DNA of 64,000 nucleotides from Calidithermus chliarophilus DSM 9957 (GCF_000430045.1 NZ_KE387023.1:1861461-1925460), one strand, 5' to 3'. Positions 52,761 through 62,801 are shown, counted from the first letter of the stretch. A program made the numbers and translations. The notes: generated by a model not told the origin, from the sequence alone.

Positions 52761-53504
52761 ATGAAGGTGTGGGCTCGAGCCGGGACTTTGTTGGCGTTGT
52801 GGGGGATGCTGGCGCAGGCGCAGGACGGTGCGGCGGTGGAACTGCTGGGCAGGGGGCGGGCGGCGATGGGCGGGGCGGCGCTCGAGCAGATCGGCACCTA
52901 CCTCGAGGACTATTCCCTCGTGGGCAGCGTGGCCGGGGTGCGGCTGGGCGAGATCCGCATCCGGGTGTACATCGACCTCAAGGGCAAGCGGCGGCGCTGG
53001 GAGTTCCTGCAGGGGGACAAGGTCACCAACGTCGCGCAGATCACGCCGCAGGGGGGCTACACCTGGAGCGAGAAGGAGGGGACCAAGCCGCTGGAGGCAG
53101 GCCGGGAGCCCACCTTCAGCTACACCACGCCCTTCAAGGCGGGCCTGATGGCGCTGCTGGCGGCCAGCCGGGGGGAGGGCAAGCTCGAGGCCCGGCCCAA
53201 CGGCGAGCTCTTCGGGCTCAGGGGATCGCTGGTGACGGTGCGCGAGGGGGACACCAGCTACAGCTTCCTGCTAGGCCCCGACGGGACGTTGCTGGCCGAC
53301 CGCGTCAACTCGAAGGACGAGCGCAACAACACCCTCGACGCGGGCATCGTCTACAGCGAGTACCGCGTGGTCAAGGGGGTGAGGGTGCCGGTGGCGGGGA
53401 GCATCCGGGGCAGCACGGTGCCGCCCTTGGTGTCGGCGCAGTTCCGGGTCAACCGGGTGGAGATCAACCCCGTCTTCGACGGCAGCGAGTTCAAGCTGCC
53501 CTGA
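52761..53504 (+). CDS. exported protein, possible outer-membrane lipoprotein-sorting-like fold
   Basis: 247 aa. Signal peptide MKVWARAGTLLALWGMLAQAQ (cleavage near AQA). Mature part is beta-rich with GGYTWSEKEG, SYSFLLGPDGTLLADRV, EYRVVKGVRVPVAGSI; it recalls LolA/LolB-like or outer-membrane lipoprotein-sorting proteins but with no decisive motif. Start at 52761 chosen for the signal peptide. A short AT-rich stretch upstream probably holds the promoter. Confidence 0.6.
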   Translation: MKVWARAGTLLALWGMLAQAQDGAAVELLGRGRAAMGGAALEQIGTYLEDYSLVGSVAGVRLGEIRIRVYIDLKGKRRRWEFLQGDKVTNVAQITPQGGYTWSEKEGTKPLEAGREPTFSYTTPFKAGLMALLAASRGEGKLEARPNGELFGLRGSLVTVREGDTSYSFLLGPDGTLLADRVNSKDERNNTLDAGIVYSEYRVVKGVRVPVAGSIRGSTVPPLVSAQFRVNRVEINPVFDGSEFKLP

Positions 53505-53546
53505 AGCGTAGTAGCCGGGCTACTTCCGTAGGAGTAGTATGGCTCC

Positions 53547-54083
53547 ATGAAGCTCCTACTCTTCAAGCTCGCCGCGACGGCCGCGATCGGGGCCGCCCTG
53601 GTATACCCGTTCGTCAACCCCGACCTGCGTAGCGGCGTGCTGGCCTCGGTGGAGCGGCTGGGCTGGCTGGCGGTGCTCGACCTGGTGGTCATCTTCCTTG
53701 TCGCGGTGGCGCTGTACTGCCGCTCACTCCAGCGCTGCCTCGAGCTCGTGCGCCCCGAGGCCCGGGCGGCGGCCCCCAAGTCGGTGTGGCTGATGTTCCT
53801 GATCCCCTACAACTTCGTCGAGGACTTCTTCATCATCCACAACGTCAGCCGCTCGTTGCGGGCGCAGGCCCGGACGGATGCCCGCTTGGCCGGCTTCAGG
53901 AGCTTCGGCGAGCTCTCCGGCTTCGGCTGGTGCACCGCGCAGATCGTCTCGCTGGTGCCGAGCCAGGTGGGGGAACTCGCGGGGGTGGTGGCGATCGGGC
54001 TCTGGCTGGTGCACTGGCGGTTCATCGCCGGCGTCAACCGCCGGCTGTCGCACGCGGGCAGCGAGGCGCCGCTGGCGCTTTAG
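53547..54083 (+). CDS. integral membrane protein of unknown function
   Basis: 178 aa with about four hydrophobic segments (3-22, 42-60, 80-97, 130-158). Contains LMFLIPYNFVEDFFIIHNVSRSL and ends RRLSHAGSEAPLAL. TAGTAT ends 6 nt before ATG. Not recognised. Its end overlaps the next, convergent gene by 4 nt. Confidence 0.7.
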   Translation: MKLLLFKLAATAAIGAALVYPFVNPDLRSGVLASVERLGWLAVLDLVVIFLVAVALYCRSLQRCLELVRPEARAAAPKSVWLMFLIPYNFVEDFFIIHNVSRSLRAQARTDARLAGFRSFGELSGFGWCTAQIVSLVPSQVGELAGVVAIGLWLVHWRFIAGVNRRLSHAGSEAPLAL

Positions 54084-54394
54084 GCCTCGAGCGAAGCCCC
54101 CCGCTCGGCCAGGGTCTGCAGCACGATCCAGGCCTGGGCCTCCTCCGGGGTTTTGGCCCGCCCGACCTCCTCGCCGCTGCGCCGGTCGATGATGCCGTAG
54201 CCGCGGGAGTTGACGAGGGGCTTGAAGGTGTAGGGGGCGGCCTCGAGGAAGTCCTCCAGGCTCACCCCGGGCGGCAGGTGCTCGCGGAACCAGGCCTGCT
54301 GGGCCTTCTCGACCCGTAGGGCGCTCCAGTAGTTGACGAGGCCGAACGCCAGGATCAGCAGAAACAGGACCAGCACCACGGCAGCGGCGGTCAT
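54080..54394 (-). CDS. small single-pass membrane protein
   Basis: 104 aa. N-terminal TM helix (about 4-24) then a soluble domain with RGYGIIDRRSGEEVGRAKTPEEAQAWI, resembling short beta-strand/helix domains of unknown function. TAACTT precedes the ATG by 8 nt. Confidence 0.65.
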   Translation of the reverse strand: MTAAAVVLVLFLLILAFGLVNYWSALRVEKAQQAWFREHLPPGVSLEDFLEAAPYTFKPLVNSRGYGIIDRRSGEEVGRAKTPEEAQAWIVLQTLAERGASLEA

Positions 54395-54458
54395 GGCCCC
54401 TTAAGTTACCTCGAGCGCCGCCGTGGCCGATCCTTGGCCGCCGTGCTAGGGTGTTGGG

Positions 54459-54953
54459 GTGCACCGCTACGCCGTGGCCCTGGGCTCTAACCTGGGCGAC
54501 CGTCTCGAACACCTGCGGCAGGGGGTGACCCGGCTCGAGCGCGAGGCAGGGGCCCGGGAGCTACGCAAGAGCCGCGTCTACGACACCGACCCCGTGGGCG
54601 GCCCGCAGGAACAACCCCCCTACCTCAACGCGGCGGTGGCGTTCCACAGCGCCCTCGAGCCCCAGCACCTCCTGGAGCTCCTGCTCGACATCGAGCGACG
54701 GGAAGGACGGGTGCGGCTCGAGCCCAGCGGCCCGCGCACCCTCGACCTCGACCTGCTGCTGTGCGACGACCTGCGCCTCGAGCAGCCCGGCCTCACAGTC
54801 CCTCACCCCCGCATGCACCTGCGCGCCTTCGTCCTGGCCCCCCTGGCCGACGTCGCCCCCGGCTGGATAGTCCCGGGCCTCGGCCAGACCGTGAGCGCGT
54901 TGCTGGCGAAGGTGGACACCACGGGGGTACGCCCTACCGATCTGCGGCTGTAG
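54459..54953 (+). CDS. folK: 2-amino-4-hydroxy-6-hydroxymethyldihydropteridine pyrophosphokinase
   Basis: 164 aa. HPPK signature: ALGSNLGDRLEHL, YLNAAVAF, GPRTLDLDLLLCDDL, VPHPRMHLRAFVLAPL. Transfers pyrophosphate from ATP to the pterin in folate synthesis. GTG start with TAGGGT ending 6 nt upstream. It converges with the folC-folB-folP group across array S, so the folate genes are split between strands. Confidence 0.95.
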   Translation: MHRYAVALGSNLGDRLEHLRQGVTRLEREAGARELRKSRVYDTDPVGGPQEQPPYLNAAVAFHSALEPQHLLELLLDIERREGRVRLEPSGPRTLDLDLLLCDDLRLEQPGLTVPHPRMHLRAFVLAPLADVAPGWIVPGLGQTVSALLAKVDTTGVRPTDLRL

Positions 54954-54985
54954 GGTGCGTTGTCCAGGTGGGCTAAGCAGTAAGC

Positions 54986-55182
54986 CGTCAGCCATCAGCC
55001 ATCAGCGAAGGGCGAAAGGCTCGTGGTAAACCCCACCCCGGCCCTCCCCGCACGCGGGGTAAGGAATATCCCCCCAACCCCCCTTGTTAAGGGGGGTGAA
55101 GAAAGGGCGTCTTGCGTTTAGCGTTTGGCGTTCGGCTATCGGCTATCGGCTATCAGCTATCGACCATCGACCATCGACTCGA
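54986..55182. repeat. heptad array S with hairpin module
   Basis: GCCATCA, GCCATCA, GCGAAGG, GCGAAAG, GCTCGTG, then CCCTCCCC/CCCCCCTTGTTAAGGGGGG hairpin module, then GTCTTGC, GTTTAGC, GTTTGGC, GTTCGGC, TATCGGC, TATCGGC, TATCAGC, TATCGAC, CATCGAC, CATCGAC ending near the folC stop codon (minus strand). Confidence 0.92.
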
Positions 55183-55187
55183 GCCAC

Positions 55188-56513
55188 CTACCCCTCCGCC
55201 GCCAGGCTACGGTACGGCTCCGGTAATTCACCCACCGTCAGCAGCGAGCCGGTGAGGACGACGGGCTGGTCGGGGGCGGCGTGCTCGAGCGCCCGTTCCA
55301 GCGCCTCGGGGATGCTGGGGGCGGGCTCGGCGGGCAGGTGGAGGCGGCGGGCGACCTCGAGCAATTCCTCCACGGGGCGGGGGCTGGTGCGGGGCTGGCT
55401 CACCCACAGGCGCTCGACGTGCTCGCGCAGGGGCGGCAGGAACTCGGCGGGGTCGTGGTTGGACTTCATGCCCACCACGAAGAGGGCCTTGCGGCCGGAG
55501 AAGGCGTGCTCGAGGGCCTCCGCCAGGGCGCGGGCGCCGTCTTGGTTGTGGGCCACGTCGAGCACCAGGGTGCGGGGGGGGTCCTGCAGGTGCAGGACCT
55601 GAAAGCGGCCCGGCAGGCGGGCTTGCTCGAGGCCGCGCCGCAGGGCCTCGTCGGAGACCTCGAGCCCCCGGCTCCTCAGGAGGTTGAGCGTCGCGGCGGC
55701 CATGGCGGCGTTGGCGTGCTGGAAGGTGCCCCGCAGGGCGAGTTGCAGGCCGATGAGGGGCGTCTCGGGCAGCCAGACCGACAGCCCACGGGCGTCGGAG
55801 GCGTAGTAGGCGTAGCCGTCGGCGCGGCGCAGGGCGGCGGGCTCCACCCGGTGCAGCGGGCACCAGCGCTCGTGGGCCACCTCGCGGATGGCCCCCAGCG
55901 CCTCCTCCTGCGTCACGCCCGTCACCACCGGGACGCCCGGCTTGAGGATGCCGGCCTTCTCGAGCGCGATCTGGCGCAGGCTGTGGCCCAGCACCTCCTG
56001 GTGGTCGAGCCCGATGCTGGTGATGACGGCCGCCAGCGGCGGGGGGATGACGTTGGTGGCGTCGAGCCGCCCGCCCAGGCCCACCTCGAGCACCGCCACC
56101 TCCACCCCTTCCTCGGCGAAGTGACCGAAGGCGGCCGCGGTGATCAGCTCGAACTCGGTGGTCGGGCCGTAGCGCTCGTCGCGGGCCAGCTCCTCGGCCA
56201 CGGGCTTCAGGCGCTCCACCTGGCGGGCGAAGGCTTCGGGCGGGATCAGGGCGCCGTCCACCTGGATGCGCTCGCGGAAGTCGAAGAGGTGGGGGGAGAG
56301 GTAGTGGCCGGTACGATAGCCCGCCTCGCGCAGCGCCGAGGCGATGAAGGCGGTGGTCGAGCCCTTGCCGTTGGTCCCGGCCACGTGCACCGCGCGGAAG
56401 GCGGTGTGGGGGTCGCCCGCGCGGCGCAGCAGCTCGCGGAAGCGCTCGAGCCCGAGCCGGACGCCGAACTTCAGCAGCGAGGCGGTGTACTCCAGGGCCT
56501 CCGGGTAGGTCAT
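55188..56513 (-). CDS. folC: folylpolyglutamate / dihydrofolate synthase
   Basis: 441 aa Mur-ligase fold. P-loop HVAGTNGKGSTTAFIASAL near 44-62, LEVGLGGRLDATNVI, LDVAHNQDGARALAEAL. Adds glutamate to dihydropteroate/folates. Overlaps folB by 4 nt (ATGA); last gene of the unknown-folP-folB-folC operon. Confidence 0.95.
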   Translation of the reverse strand: MTYPEALEYTASLLKFGVRLGLERFRELLRRAGDPHTAFRAVHVAGTNGKGSTTAFIASALREAGYRTGHYLSPHLFDFRERIQVDGALIPPEAFARQVERLKPVAEELARDERYGPTTEFELITAAAFGHFAEEGVEVAVLEVGLGGRLDATNVIPPPLAAVITSIGLDHQEVLGHSLRQIALEKAGILKPGVPVVTGVTQEEALGAIREVAHERWCPLHRVEPAALRRADGYAYYASDARGLSVWLPETPLIGLQLALRGTFQHANAAMAAATLNLLRSRGLEVSDEALRRGLEQARLPGRFQVLHLQDPPRTLVLDVAHNQDGARALAEALEHAFSGRKALFVVGMKSNHDPAEFLPPLREHVERLWVSQPRTSPRPVEELLEVARRLHLPAEPAPSIPEALERALEHAAPDQPVVLTGSLLTVGELPEPYRSLAAEG

Positions 56514-56863
56514 CGCGCCCTCGTCGTCTCCACGAACACGTCCCGCACCACGCCGGGCAGGGGGGCGTGGGGCTTGTGCACCCGCACCACCAGGGTGCGG
56601 ATCTCGCCGAAGCGCTCGAGGATGGCGTCGGCCAGGTGGTCGGCCAGGGCCTCGATGAGGTAGAAGCGCTGCTCGGTCGCCAGCTTCTGCACGAAGCGGA
56701 ACACCGCGCCGTAGTCCACGGTGGAGCCGATGGCGTCGGGCTTGCCCTCGAAGGCCACCTCCATCTCCACGTCCACCACGAAGCGCGCCCCCAGCTTCTC
56801 CTCCTCGGCGTGCACGCCGTGGCGGGCATAGAGCTCGATCCCGGCGAGCACGATCCTACCCAC
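56510..56863 (-). CDS. folB: dihydroneopterin aldolase
   Basis: 117 aa. Conserved ELYARHGVHAEEEKLGARFVVDVEM and DYGAVFRFVQKLATEQRFYLIEALADHLADAIL. Cleaves dihydroneopterin to the hydroxymethyl pterin used by FolK. Overlaps folP by 8 nt and folC by 4 nt, indicating tight translational coupling. Confidence 0.94.
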   Translation of the reverse strand: MGRIVLAGIELYARHGVHAEEEKLGARFVVDVEMEVAFEGKPDAIGSTVDYGAVFRFVQKLATEQRFYLIEALADHLADAILERFGEIRTLVVRVHKPHAPLPGVVRDVFVETTRAR

Positions 56864-57695
56864 CCGCCACCTCCTGCGCCCCCAGGGCCTCCCACACCGC
56901 CAGCGCCTCGCGGTGGGCCTTCACGTCGTGGACGCGCAGCAGCCGGGCCCCCCGGCTCACCCCGAAGAGGTGGGCCGCCACGGTGCCCATCACCCGCTCC
57001 GCGGCGGCCTCGACGCCCGTCAGGGCCCCGATGAAGCGCTTGCGGCTCGCCCCCAGCAGCACCGGGTGGCCCAGCGCGGCCAGCTCGTCCAGGCGGCGGA
57101 TGAGCTCGAGGTTGTGCTCCAGCGTCTTGCCGAAGCCGATGCCGGGATCGAGCGCCACCTGGGGCACCCCCGCCCGCAGGGCTTTGTGCGCCTGGGCCTG
57201 CAGGAAGGCCCTCACCTCGCCCACCACGTCGGCGTAACGGGCGTGCTGCTGCATGGTGGTGGGGTCGGGGACGGGCATGTGCATGACGACGGCGGGGACC
57301 CCGTGGCGGGCGGCCAGTGCGGCCATGCGCTCGTCGCGCAGCCCGGTCACGTCGTTGAGCAGGTGTGCGCCCAGGGCCAGGGCCTCGGCGGCCACCTCCG
57401 GCTTGCGGGTGTCGATGCTGAGGGGAACCCGCAGGGGCAGGAGGGCCTCGAGCACCGGCAGCACCCGGCGCTTCTCCTCCTCGGCGCTCACGGGCTCGGC
57501 GCCGGGGCGGGTGGACTCCCCGCCCAAGTCCAGCAGGTCGGCCCCTTCGGCCACCATCCGGCGGGCGTGCTCGAGGGCGGCCTGGGGCGTGGCGTAGCGG
57601 CCCCCGTCGGAGAAGGAGTCGGGGGTGAGGTTGAGCACCCCCATCAGCCGGGGCCTCGAGAGGTCGAGGGTGTGCTCGCGCAGGTGTAACAGCAC
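56856..57695 (-). CDS. folP: dihydropteroate synthase
   Basis: 279 aa. Signatures MGVLNLTPDSFSDGGRY and LLDLGGESTRPGAEPVS, plus NDVTGLRDERM and DPGIGFGKTLEHNLELI. Condenses pterin pyrophosphate with p-aminobenzoate; target of sulfonamides. GTG start 9 nt behind the preceding gene's stop codon. Confidence 0.95.
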   Translation of the reverse strand: MLLHLREHTLDLSRPRLMGVLNLTPDSFSDGGRYATPQAALEHARRMVAEGADLLDLGGESTRPGAEPVSAEEEKRRVLPVLEALLPLRVPLSIDTRKPEVAAEALALGAHLLNDVTGLRDERMAALAARHGVPAVVMHMPVPDPTTMQQHARYADVVGEVRAFLQAQAHKALRAGVPQVALDPGIGFGKTLEHNLELIRRLDELAALGHPVLLGASRKRFIGALTGVEAAAERVMGTVAAHLFGVSRGARLLRVHDVKAHREALAVWEALGAQEVAGG

Positions 57696-57704
57696 GCGAC
57701 TATG

Positions 57705-58205
57705 CTACCCGGCGGCGGCCCGGGTGGGAAACGGCTCGGGCAGCCCCAACAACCCCGCGATGGCGGCGTGGCGCTGCCGCTCGCTGATAAAGCCCAGCCC
57801 CCGCCGGCGCCCCAGCCACGACCGCAGGGCCTTGGCCTTCTCGGGGACGCCCAGCAGCCCGGCCATCTCCCCGGCCTCACGCCCCACCGCCCCCTCGCTG
57901 AACTCGGCGTAGGAGCACACCCGGCAGGCCAGGTGCATGGGGTTGGAGTCGTAGAAGTGCCGCTGCGAACCGCTCACGTAGACCCACAGCAGCAGCCGCT
58001 CGTCGTCCTGGTTGAGCACCGCCACCACCGGCTGGCCGGTGCAGCTCGAGAGCCCCCGCGCCTGCCGCTGGACGTGCTCCTCGCCGGGCTCCACCTCGAC
58101 GACGGCGAAGCCCTGCCGCCGCTGCACGCTAAAACCCCGGTCGTTCAGGCAAGGCTCGAGCCGCTCGTTATCCCGCAGGGTGAGGGTGGCGTAGGAAGCG
58201 CCCAT
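57705..58205 (-). CDS. hypothetical protein, first gene of the folate operon
   Basis: 166 aa, not recognised. It has an N-terminal beta-rich half (SYATLTLRDNERLEPCLND), a Cys pair in MHLACRVCSYAEF and a helical C-terminal end (LGLPEPFPTRAAAG). TACGGT ends 6 nt before the ATG (leaderless). Nine bp separate it from folP, so it should be co-transcribed with the folate genes; a role in that pathway is only inferred. Confidence 0.65.
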   Translation of the reverse strand: MGASYATLTLRDNERLEPCLNDRGFSVQRRQGFAVVEVEPGEEHVQRQARGLSSCTGQPVVAVLNQDDERLLLWVYVSGSQRHFYDSNPMHLACRVCSYAEFSEGAVGREAGEMAGLLGVPEKAKALRSWLGRRRGLGFISERQRHAAIAGLLGLPEPFPTRAAAG

Positions 58206-58252
58206 GACCTCACCGTAGCACCAGCCGCGCGCGGAGAAAGGAAGCTAGGGTT

Positions 58253-58428
58253 GAGCGTCGGGGGTCAAGGGTCTAGGGCCGAGGGGCCTAGGGCCAATAG
58301 CCAGTGGCACGTGGCTTGTGGCCTGTGGGAGTATCCCCCCTAGCCCCCCTTGTTAAGGGGGGTAAACAAAAGGCGTTTTGCGTCTTGCGTTCGGCTATCG
58401 ACTATCGACCATCGACTATCGACCTCTT
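58253..58428. repeat. heptad array T with hairpin module
   Basis: GGTCTAG/GGCCTAG-type units, ATAGCCA, GTGGCTT/GTGGCCT, CCCCCCTTGTTAAGGGGGG hairpin, GCGTTTT, GCGTCTT, then GGCTATC, GACTATC, GACCATC, GACTATC ahead of the amylosucrase stop codon (minus strand). Confidence 0.9.
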
Positions 58429-58434
58429 ACCACC

Positions 58435-60381
58435 CTACACCTCATCCGTGATCCACAGCCGCGCATACGGCTCGAGCCGCACCAGATGGTGTTCGATGGG
58501 CACGAGCTGGCCGCTGATGCGGTCGTGGGGCAGGCTCAGGCCCTGCTGCCAGAGCACCTCGGCGGGGTAGTACTGGACTTCTTCGCTGAAGTTGTAGAGC
58601 GCGACCAGGTTGCCCAGCGGGTGGCGGCGCACGTAGCCGAAGACGTGGGGGTTGCGCGGTTCGAGGATCTGCGCCTCGAGGGCGGCGTGGAGGTGGGGGG
58701 TGGCGCGGCGCACGCGGATGAGGTGCAGCAGGCCGTGGTACATGCGGCCTTCGGGCGAGGCGGGGTCGGCCTTGGCGCGGGCGGCCTTGTCCCAGTCCAT
58801 GTGCGGGCGGTGGACCCAGCGGTTGTCCTCGGCGTGCTCGGACTCCTCGAGGTAGGAGTAGTCGTTGAGCAGGGCCAGCTCGTCGCCCATGTACAGCAGG
58901 GGGATCCCGCCGAAGCCCAGCACCACCGCGTGGCCCAGCAGCAGGCGCTCGAGGCTGAGGTGGATCTGCCGGGGGTTGCCCTGCTCCAGGGCCTGCTCGA
59001 GGCCCGCCAGGCTGGCCCCCGATCCCGAGATGCGCCGGTCGCCGGTGCGGGGGTTTTCCTGGAAGACCAGCCCCCGGCTGGGGGAGGTGGGGAAGCGCCC
59101 GGAGTAATAGTCGGAGAGGAAGCGCCGGTGGGCCTCGCCGGAGAGCCCCACCCGCGCCGCGTCGTCGTCGGCGATGGCCCAGCCGATGTCGTCGTGGCAG
59201 CGCAAATAGGTGTTCCAGGCGGTGTTGGTGGGCTTTACGGGGAAGCGGCGCAGGGCCTCGCTCATCAGGCGCACGTCGCGCGAGGCTAGGCTCGACCAGA
59301 TCTGCACCATCAGGCTGTTGTGGTAGGCGGTGTCGCTGACCAGGCCGAAGTGTTCGCCCTGGCCCAGGTAGTGGATCAGGTCGTCGGGGGCCACGATGGC
59401 CTCCGCCTTGAACAGCACCGCCGGGGCCACGACGCGGGCCACGGCGCGCAGGGCCTGGGTGATGGCGTGCACCTCGGGCTGGTTCTGGCAGTTGGTGCCC
59501 AGGCGCTTCCAGATGAAGGCGATGGCGTCGAGGCGGAAGACCTCCACGCCCCGGTTGGCGAGCCAGAGGATGAGGTCGGCGAACTCGAGGAAGACCTCGG
59601 GGTTGGCCCAGTTGAGGTCCCACTGCCAGCGGTTGAAGGTGGTCCACACCCACTTGCCGCTCGCCTCGTCGAAGGTGAAGTTGCCCGGGGCGAAGTCGGG
59701 GAAGACCTCGGGCAGGGTCTTCTCGTACTCGTCGGGGAGGGTGCGGTCGGAGAACATGTGGAAGTAGTGCTGGTACTTCGCCTCGCCCGCCCGGGCCCGC
59801 ACCGCCCACTCGTGCTCCTGGGCCACGTGGTTCAGAACCAGATCACAGCACAGCGCGATTCCCCGCGCGCGCAGCTTTGCGGTGAGGGCCTCGAGGTCGT
59901 CCATGGTGCCCAGGTCTTCGCGCACCGCGCGGTAGTCCATCACCGCGTAGCCGCCGTCGTGGGGGGCCGGGCGCGGCTTGAGGAAGGGCATGAGGTGGAG
60001 GTAGCGCACGCCGAGTTCCTCGAGGTAGTCGAGCCGCTCCTCGATGCCCTTGAGCGTCCCGGCGAAGCGCTCGGTGTAGGCCACGTAGGCGATCATCTCC
60101 GGGCGCTGGAACCAGTCGGGGGCCAGCAGGCGGTGGGCGTCGAGGCGCTTGAGGTCGGCGCCGCGGGCGCGGTGGGCGGCGGTGAGGATAGGGAGCAGCC
60201 CCTCGAGCAGCCCCTCCACGTCGGGGTACACCAGCGCCAGGCCGGCGTGGAGGTCGGGCAGGTAGCGCTCCAGGCGCAGGCTGAAGGTCTCGAGGTCGCT
60301 GCCCGAGAGGTCGGCTTGGGCCTGGACCAGCAGGCGCTCGAGCAGGGGGCGCAGTTCGGCGGGGAGCGGGGTAGAGAACAT
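58435..60381 (-). CDS. amylosucrase (GH13 family)
   Basis: 648 aa, the usual amylosucrase length and layout (helical N domain about 1-90, TIM barrel with B and B' insertions, C domain). Uses sucrose to make alpha-1,4-glucan plus fructose. GH13 residues: [11 protein letters not shown], nucleophile Asp in [14 protein letters not shown], acid/base Glu in [43 protein letters not shown] is amylosucrase-like. No signal peptide. Stands alone. Confidence 0.93.
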   Translation of the reverse strand: MFSTPLPAELRPLLERLLVQAQADLSGSDLETFSLRLERYLPDLHAGLALVYPDVEGLLEGLLPILTAAHRARGADLKRLDAHRLLAPDWFQRPEMIAYVAYTERFAGTLKGIEERLDYLEELGVRYLHLMPFLKPRPAPHDGGYAVMDYRAVREDLGTMDDLEALTAKLRARGIALCCDLVLNHVAQEHEWAVRARAGEAKYQHYFHMFSDRTLPDEYEKTLPEVFPDFAPGNFTFDEASGKWVWTTFNRWQWDLNWANPEVFLEFADLILWLANRGVEVFRLDAIAFIWKRLGTNCQNQPEVHAITQALRAVARVVAPAVLFKAEAIVAPDDLIHYLGQGEHFGLVSDTAYHNSLMVQIWSSLASRDVRLMSEALRRFPVKPTNTAWNTYLRCHDDIGWAIADDDAARVGLSGEAHRRFLSDYYSGRFPTSPSRGLVFQENPRTGDRRISGSGASLAGLEQALEQGNPRQIHLSLERLLLGHAVVLGFGGIPLLYMGDELALLNDYSYLEESEHAEDNRWVHRPHMDWDKAARAKADPASPEGRMYHGLLHLIRVRRATPHLHAALEAQILEPRNPHVFGYVRRHPLGNLVALYNFSEEVQYYPAEVLWQQGLSLPHDRISGQLVPIEHHLVRLEPYARLWITDEV

Positions 60382-60486
60382 CGGTCATTCAGGCTACTGC
60401 AAAGGCTACGCTCCCCGAAAGCACCCCGGAAAACCGCTCTTTACGTTAAGGGAAAATACAGAATCAATCCTGCTAAACTGGACGGT

Positions 60487-62799
60487 ATGGGTCGCCAGTA
60501 CGACCACGGCCGTTCGTACGACGGTCATCGACACATTTCAAGCTACCGCCCTCACCGGGAGGAGCTCAGCCCTGAGCAGCAGCACGCCCTGGAGCAGCAC
60601 CGGGAAGAGTACCGCCAGCGCCAGGCGGCCCAGGCGGCCGAGCAGACCCGCCGGCAAGCTTTCCGCGAGAAACACCCTCAGCGCTGGACTTACGTGTGCC
60701 AGGCCTCCATCGCCGGGCAGCCCTGCACCCTGACCCTACAAAGCCGCGACGGTGAACTGGAGGGCCGCGCCGCCTATCCGGCCCACGGCTACACCACGCG
60801 GTTGGTGGGCCAGGCGGGAGAGGGGCAGGTCAGGTTCACCGAGTACAACGCCCAGGGGCGGCGGCTGGGGGAACTGCGCTTGGAGGCCCGTGACCTACGC
60901 CAGTTCGCCGCCCTCGGCCACCTCCACGCCCAGTGGCGGCCTGCCGGGGGCGGCCGGGTAGAAGAGGTTTACCTGCGCCTGGAGCACGAGCACCTGCCGC
61001 TGGACGGCGGCTTCCCCGCCCTGCCGGAGGTGGTCGCGGCCCCGGCTAAGCCCCCCAAAGCTCACCCTCCCCGTTCCCAAGGCCGGCCAATGGGCGAGAG
61101 CCTCGAGCACAAGGCCCAGCGCCTCGCCGAAAACCTCGCCTCGGCAGGGGGAGGCCGCGCCGCTGCCGCCGCCGAACTGGCCTCCTCGACGGACCTCGAG
61201 CGCGAGGGGGTGTTGCGCTACCTCCAGGAGAAAGCCCCCAGGGCCTTCGCCGATGCCCTCCGCCTGGGCTACTCCCTGTTGCCGCCGGCCGGGCTGCACG
61301 CCCAGAGCGCCCCCCCGCCCGCCCGCACCTGGCGGGAGACGGGCCGCCTCAAGGGCAACCCTCCGGTACGCAGCGAAACCGAACCCCCCAACAAGAACAT
61401 CGTCGAGGACGAGCGAGAGTACAAGACCATGCTCGGCAGCGCCCGGGCCCTGCTGCAAGAGCAGCGCGCCCGCGCCCGCCGGATGCTTTCCCCCGACGGT
61501 AAGGAAGTCCTGGACTACCGCTACTGGTTCGCCCAGGTCTACGGCCACGTCACCGAGAACGAAATCCTCTTCGCCCAGGAGCGCACCTACTACTACCCCA
61601 CTTACGTGCTGTGGTGCGTGCTCTACTTCGACAAGCTCTACGAGGACAACCTGGGAGCCGTCGCCAGCAAGCAGGAGCCCCACTGGCGCGAAGCCTTCAA
61701 GACCGCCACCGCCCAGAAGCAGATGGAGAACATCCCCGGCCAGGTCGGCAAGATCGTCTTCTCGCTGGTGGCCTCCATGCTGGCCCACATCCGCTTCGAC
61801 CTCCCCCGCGCCGAGGCCTGGGTCTTCGAGCGCTACCGGGACGCCTACGGGGCCCGCCTCGAGGACTTCCGCCCCGACTTCTTCGCCATGGGCGGCGTCT
61901 TCGACAACGCGACCCGCCAGATGTTCGCCGACATCGAGCGCCTGCTGCGCCTCATGGGGACTTCCTTCGACGTAGAGCTTGCCAAGTTGTTCAAGCAGGG
62001 CGGTCTCTCCGAACACGCCATGCGCGACCTGCTGGGGGCCAGCATGAACCGCGAACGCCTGGCGACCTGGCACCGCGCCGAGCGGATGGTGGCCGAGGGC
62101 AAGGCGGGCGAGGACCCCTACCGGCTGCAAAACGAGCGCCTGGTGGGCGATGTCACCCGCAAGGACCACCTCTCGGGAACCGTCGGGGCCATCGGCGTCA
62201 ACCGGCCCGGCCTCGAGGGCATCACCAACAGCAACGCCGTTGACCACGTTCTCGGCTACCTCAAGGCGGGCAACAATGCCATCGGTAGCCTCCTCCTTGA
62301 CGGGCTGGACGACCTCATCGGCGGGCTGGTCGGCCAGGCTTCGGTCTCGGACGAGGCCATCCGCTCCTGGGACTTCTACAAGCGCTCCTCGATCCTCATG
62401 GAGTTCCAGAAGGGCGAGATTGCCCAAGCCGCCCTTCTCGGCAGCCCCGGCTCCCCAGGCCTGGCCCAGGACTTCATGCTGCGGATCGTGGAGGCCTCGA
62501 GGCAGATTGGCGACCTGGCGCTCCTGATCGACAGCGTGGACGCTTACTCGCTGGTGCGGCTGTTCGATGGGGAGCGGCGGAGGAAGCTCGAACGGCTTCT
62601 AGCTCAGGAGTACTACCCCAAGCTCACCCTGATGAACGCGGCTAACCAGATCGCCAAGTGGATGGAAGCGGGGGAAGCCAAAGAAAACAAGAACTCTGCG
62701 GCTGAGATTTACAGTGCCCTTCAGCGTGAGAACAGAAAAAAGCTTGAACAAATATTGCTGAGCAGGTATCGGATTTCTACACGAGATTTCTTGGAGTAG
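60487..62799 (+). CDS. large protein of unknown function with DUF5995-like helical domain
   Basis: 770 aa, soluble. Residues 1-70 are charged (His, Arg, Gln-rich; REELSPEQQHALEQHREEYR). Residues about 75-180 form a beta-rich domain (WTYVCQASIAGQPCTLTLQS). A linker follows, then from about 310 a helical domain: RYWFAQVYGHVTENEILFAQ, YYYPTYVLWCVLYFDKLYED, LVASMLAHIRFDLPRAEAWV, then DFRPDFFAMGGVFDNATRQM. The AHIRFDLPRA pattern recalls DUF5995, from memory only. TAAACT ends 7 nt before ATG. Overlaps nothing; 2 bp before the next gene. Confidence 0.7.
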   Translation: MGRQYDHGRSYDGHRHISSYRPHREELSPEQQHALEQHREEYRQRQAAQAAEQTRRQAFREKHPQRWTYVCQASIAGQPCTLTLQSRDGELEGRAAYPAHGYTTRLVGQAGEGQVRFTEYNAQGRRLGELRLEARDLRQFAALGHLHAQWRPAGGGRVEEVYLRLEHEHLPLDGGFPALPEVVAAPAKPPKAHPPRSQGRPMGESLEHKAQRLAENLASAGGGRAAAAAELASSTDLEREGVLRYLQEKAPRAFADALRLGYSLLPPAGLHAQSAPPPARTWRETGRLKGNPPVRSETEPPNKNIVEDEREYKTMLGSARALLQEQRARARRMLSPDGKEVLDYRYWFAQVYGHVTENEILFAQERTYYYPTYVLWCVLYFDKLYEDNLGAVASKQEPHWREAFKTATAQKQMENIPGQVGKIVFSLVASMLAHIRFDLPRAEAWVFERYRDAYGARLEDFRPDFFAMGGVFDNATRQMFADIERLLRLMGTSFDVELAKLFKQGGLSEHAMRDLLGASMNRERLATWHRAERMVAEGKAGEDPYRLQNERLVGDVTRKDHLSGTVGAIGVNRPGLEGITNSNAVDHVLGYLKAGNNAIGSLLLDGLDDLIGGLVGQASVSDEAIRSWDFYKRSSILMEFQKGEIAQAALLGSPGSPGLAQDFMLRIVEASRQIGDLALLIDSVDAYSLVRLFDGERRRKLERLLAQEYYPKLTLMNAANQIAKWMEAGEAKENKNSAAEIYSALQRENRKKLEQILLSRYRISTRDFLE

Positions 62800-62801
62800 A
62801 T

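Noticed and set aside
59320-60486. N-terminal extension of the 770-aa protein by about 390 codons
   Set aside because: The upstream part is antisense to amylosucrase. The TAAACT box 7 nt before ATG 60487 and the change in composition mark the real start.
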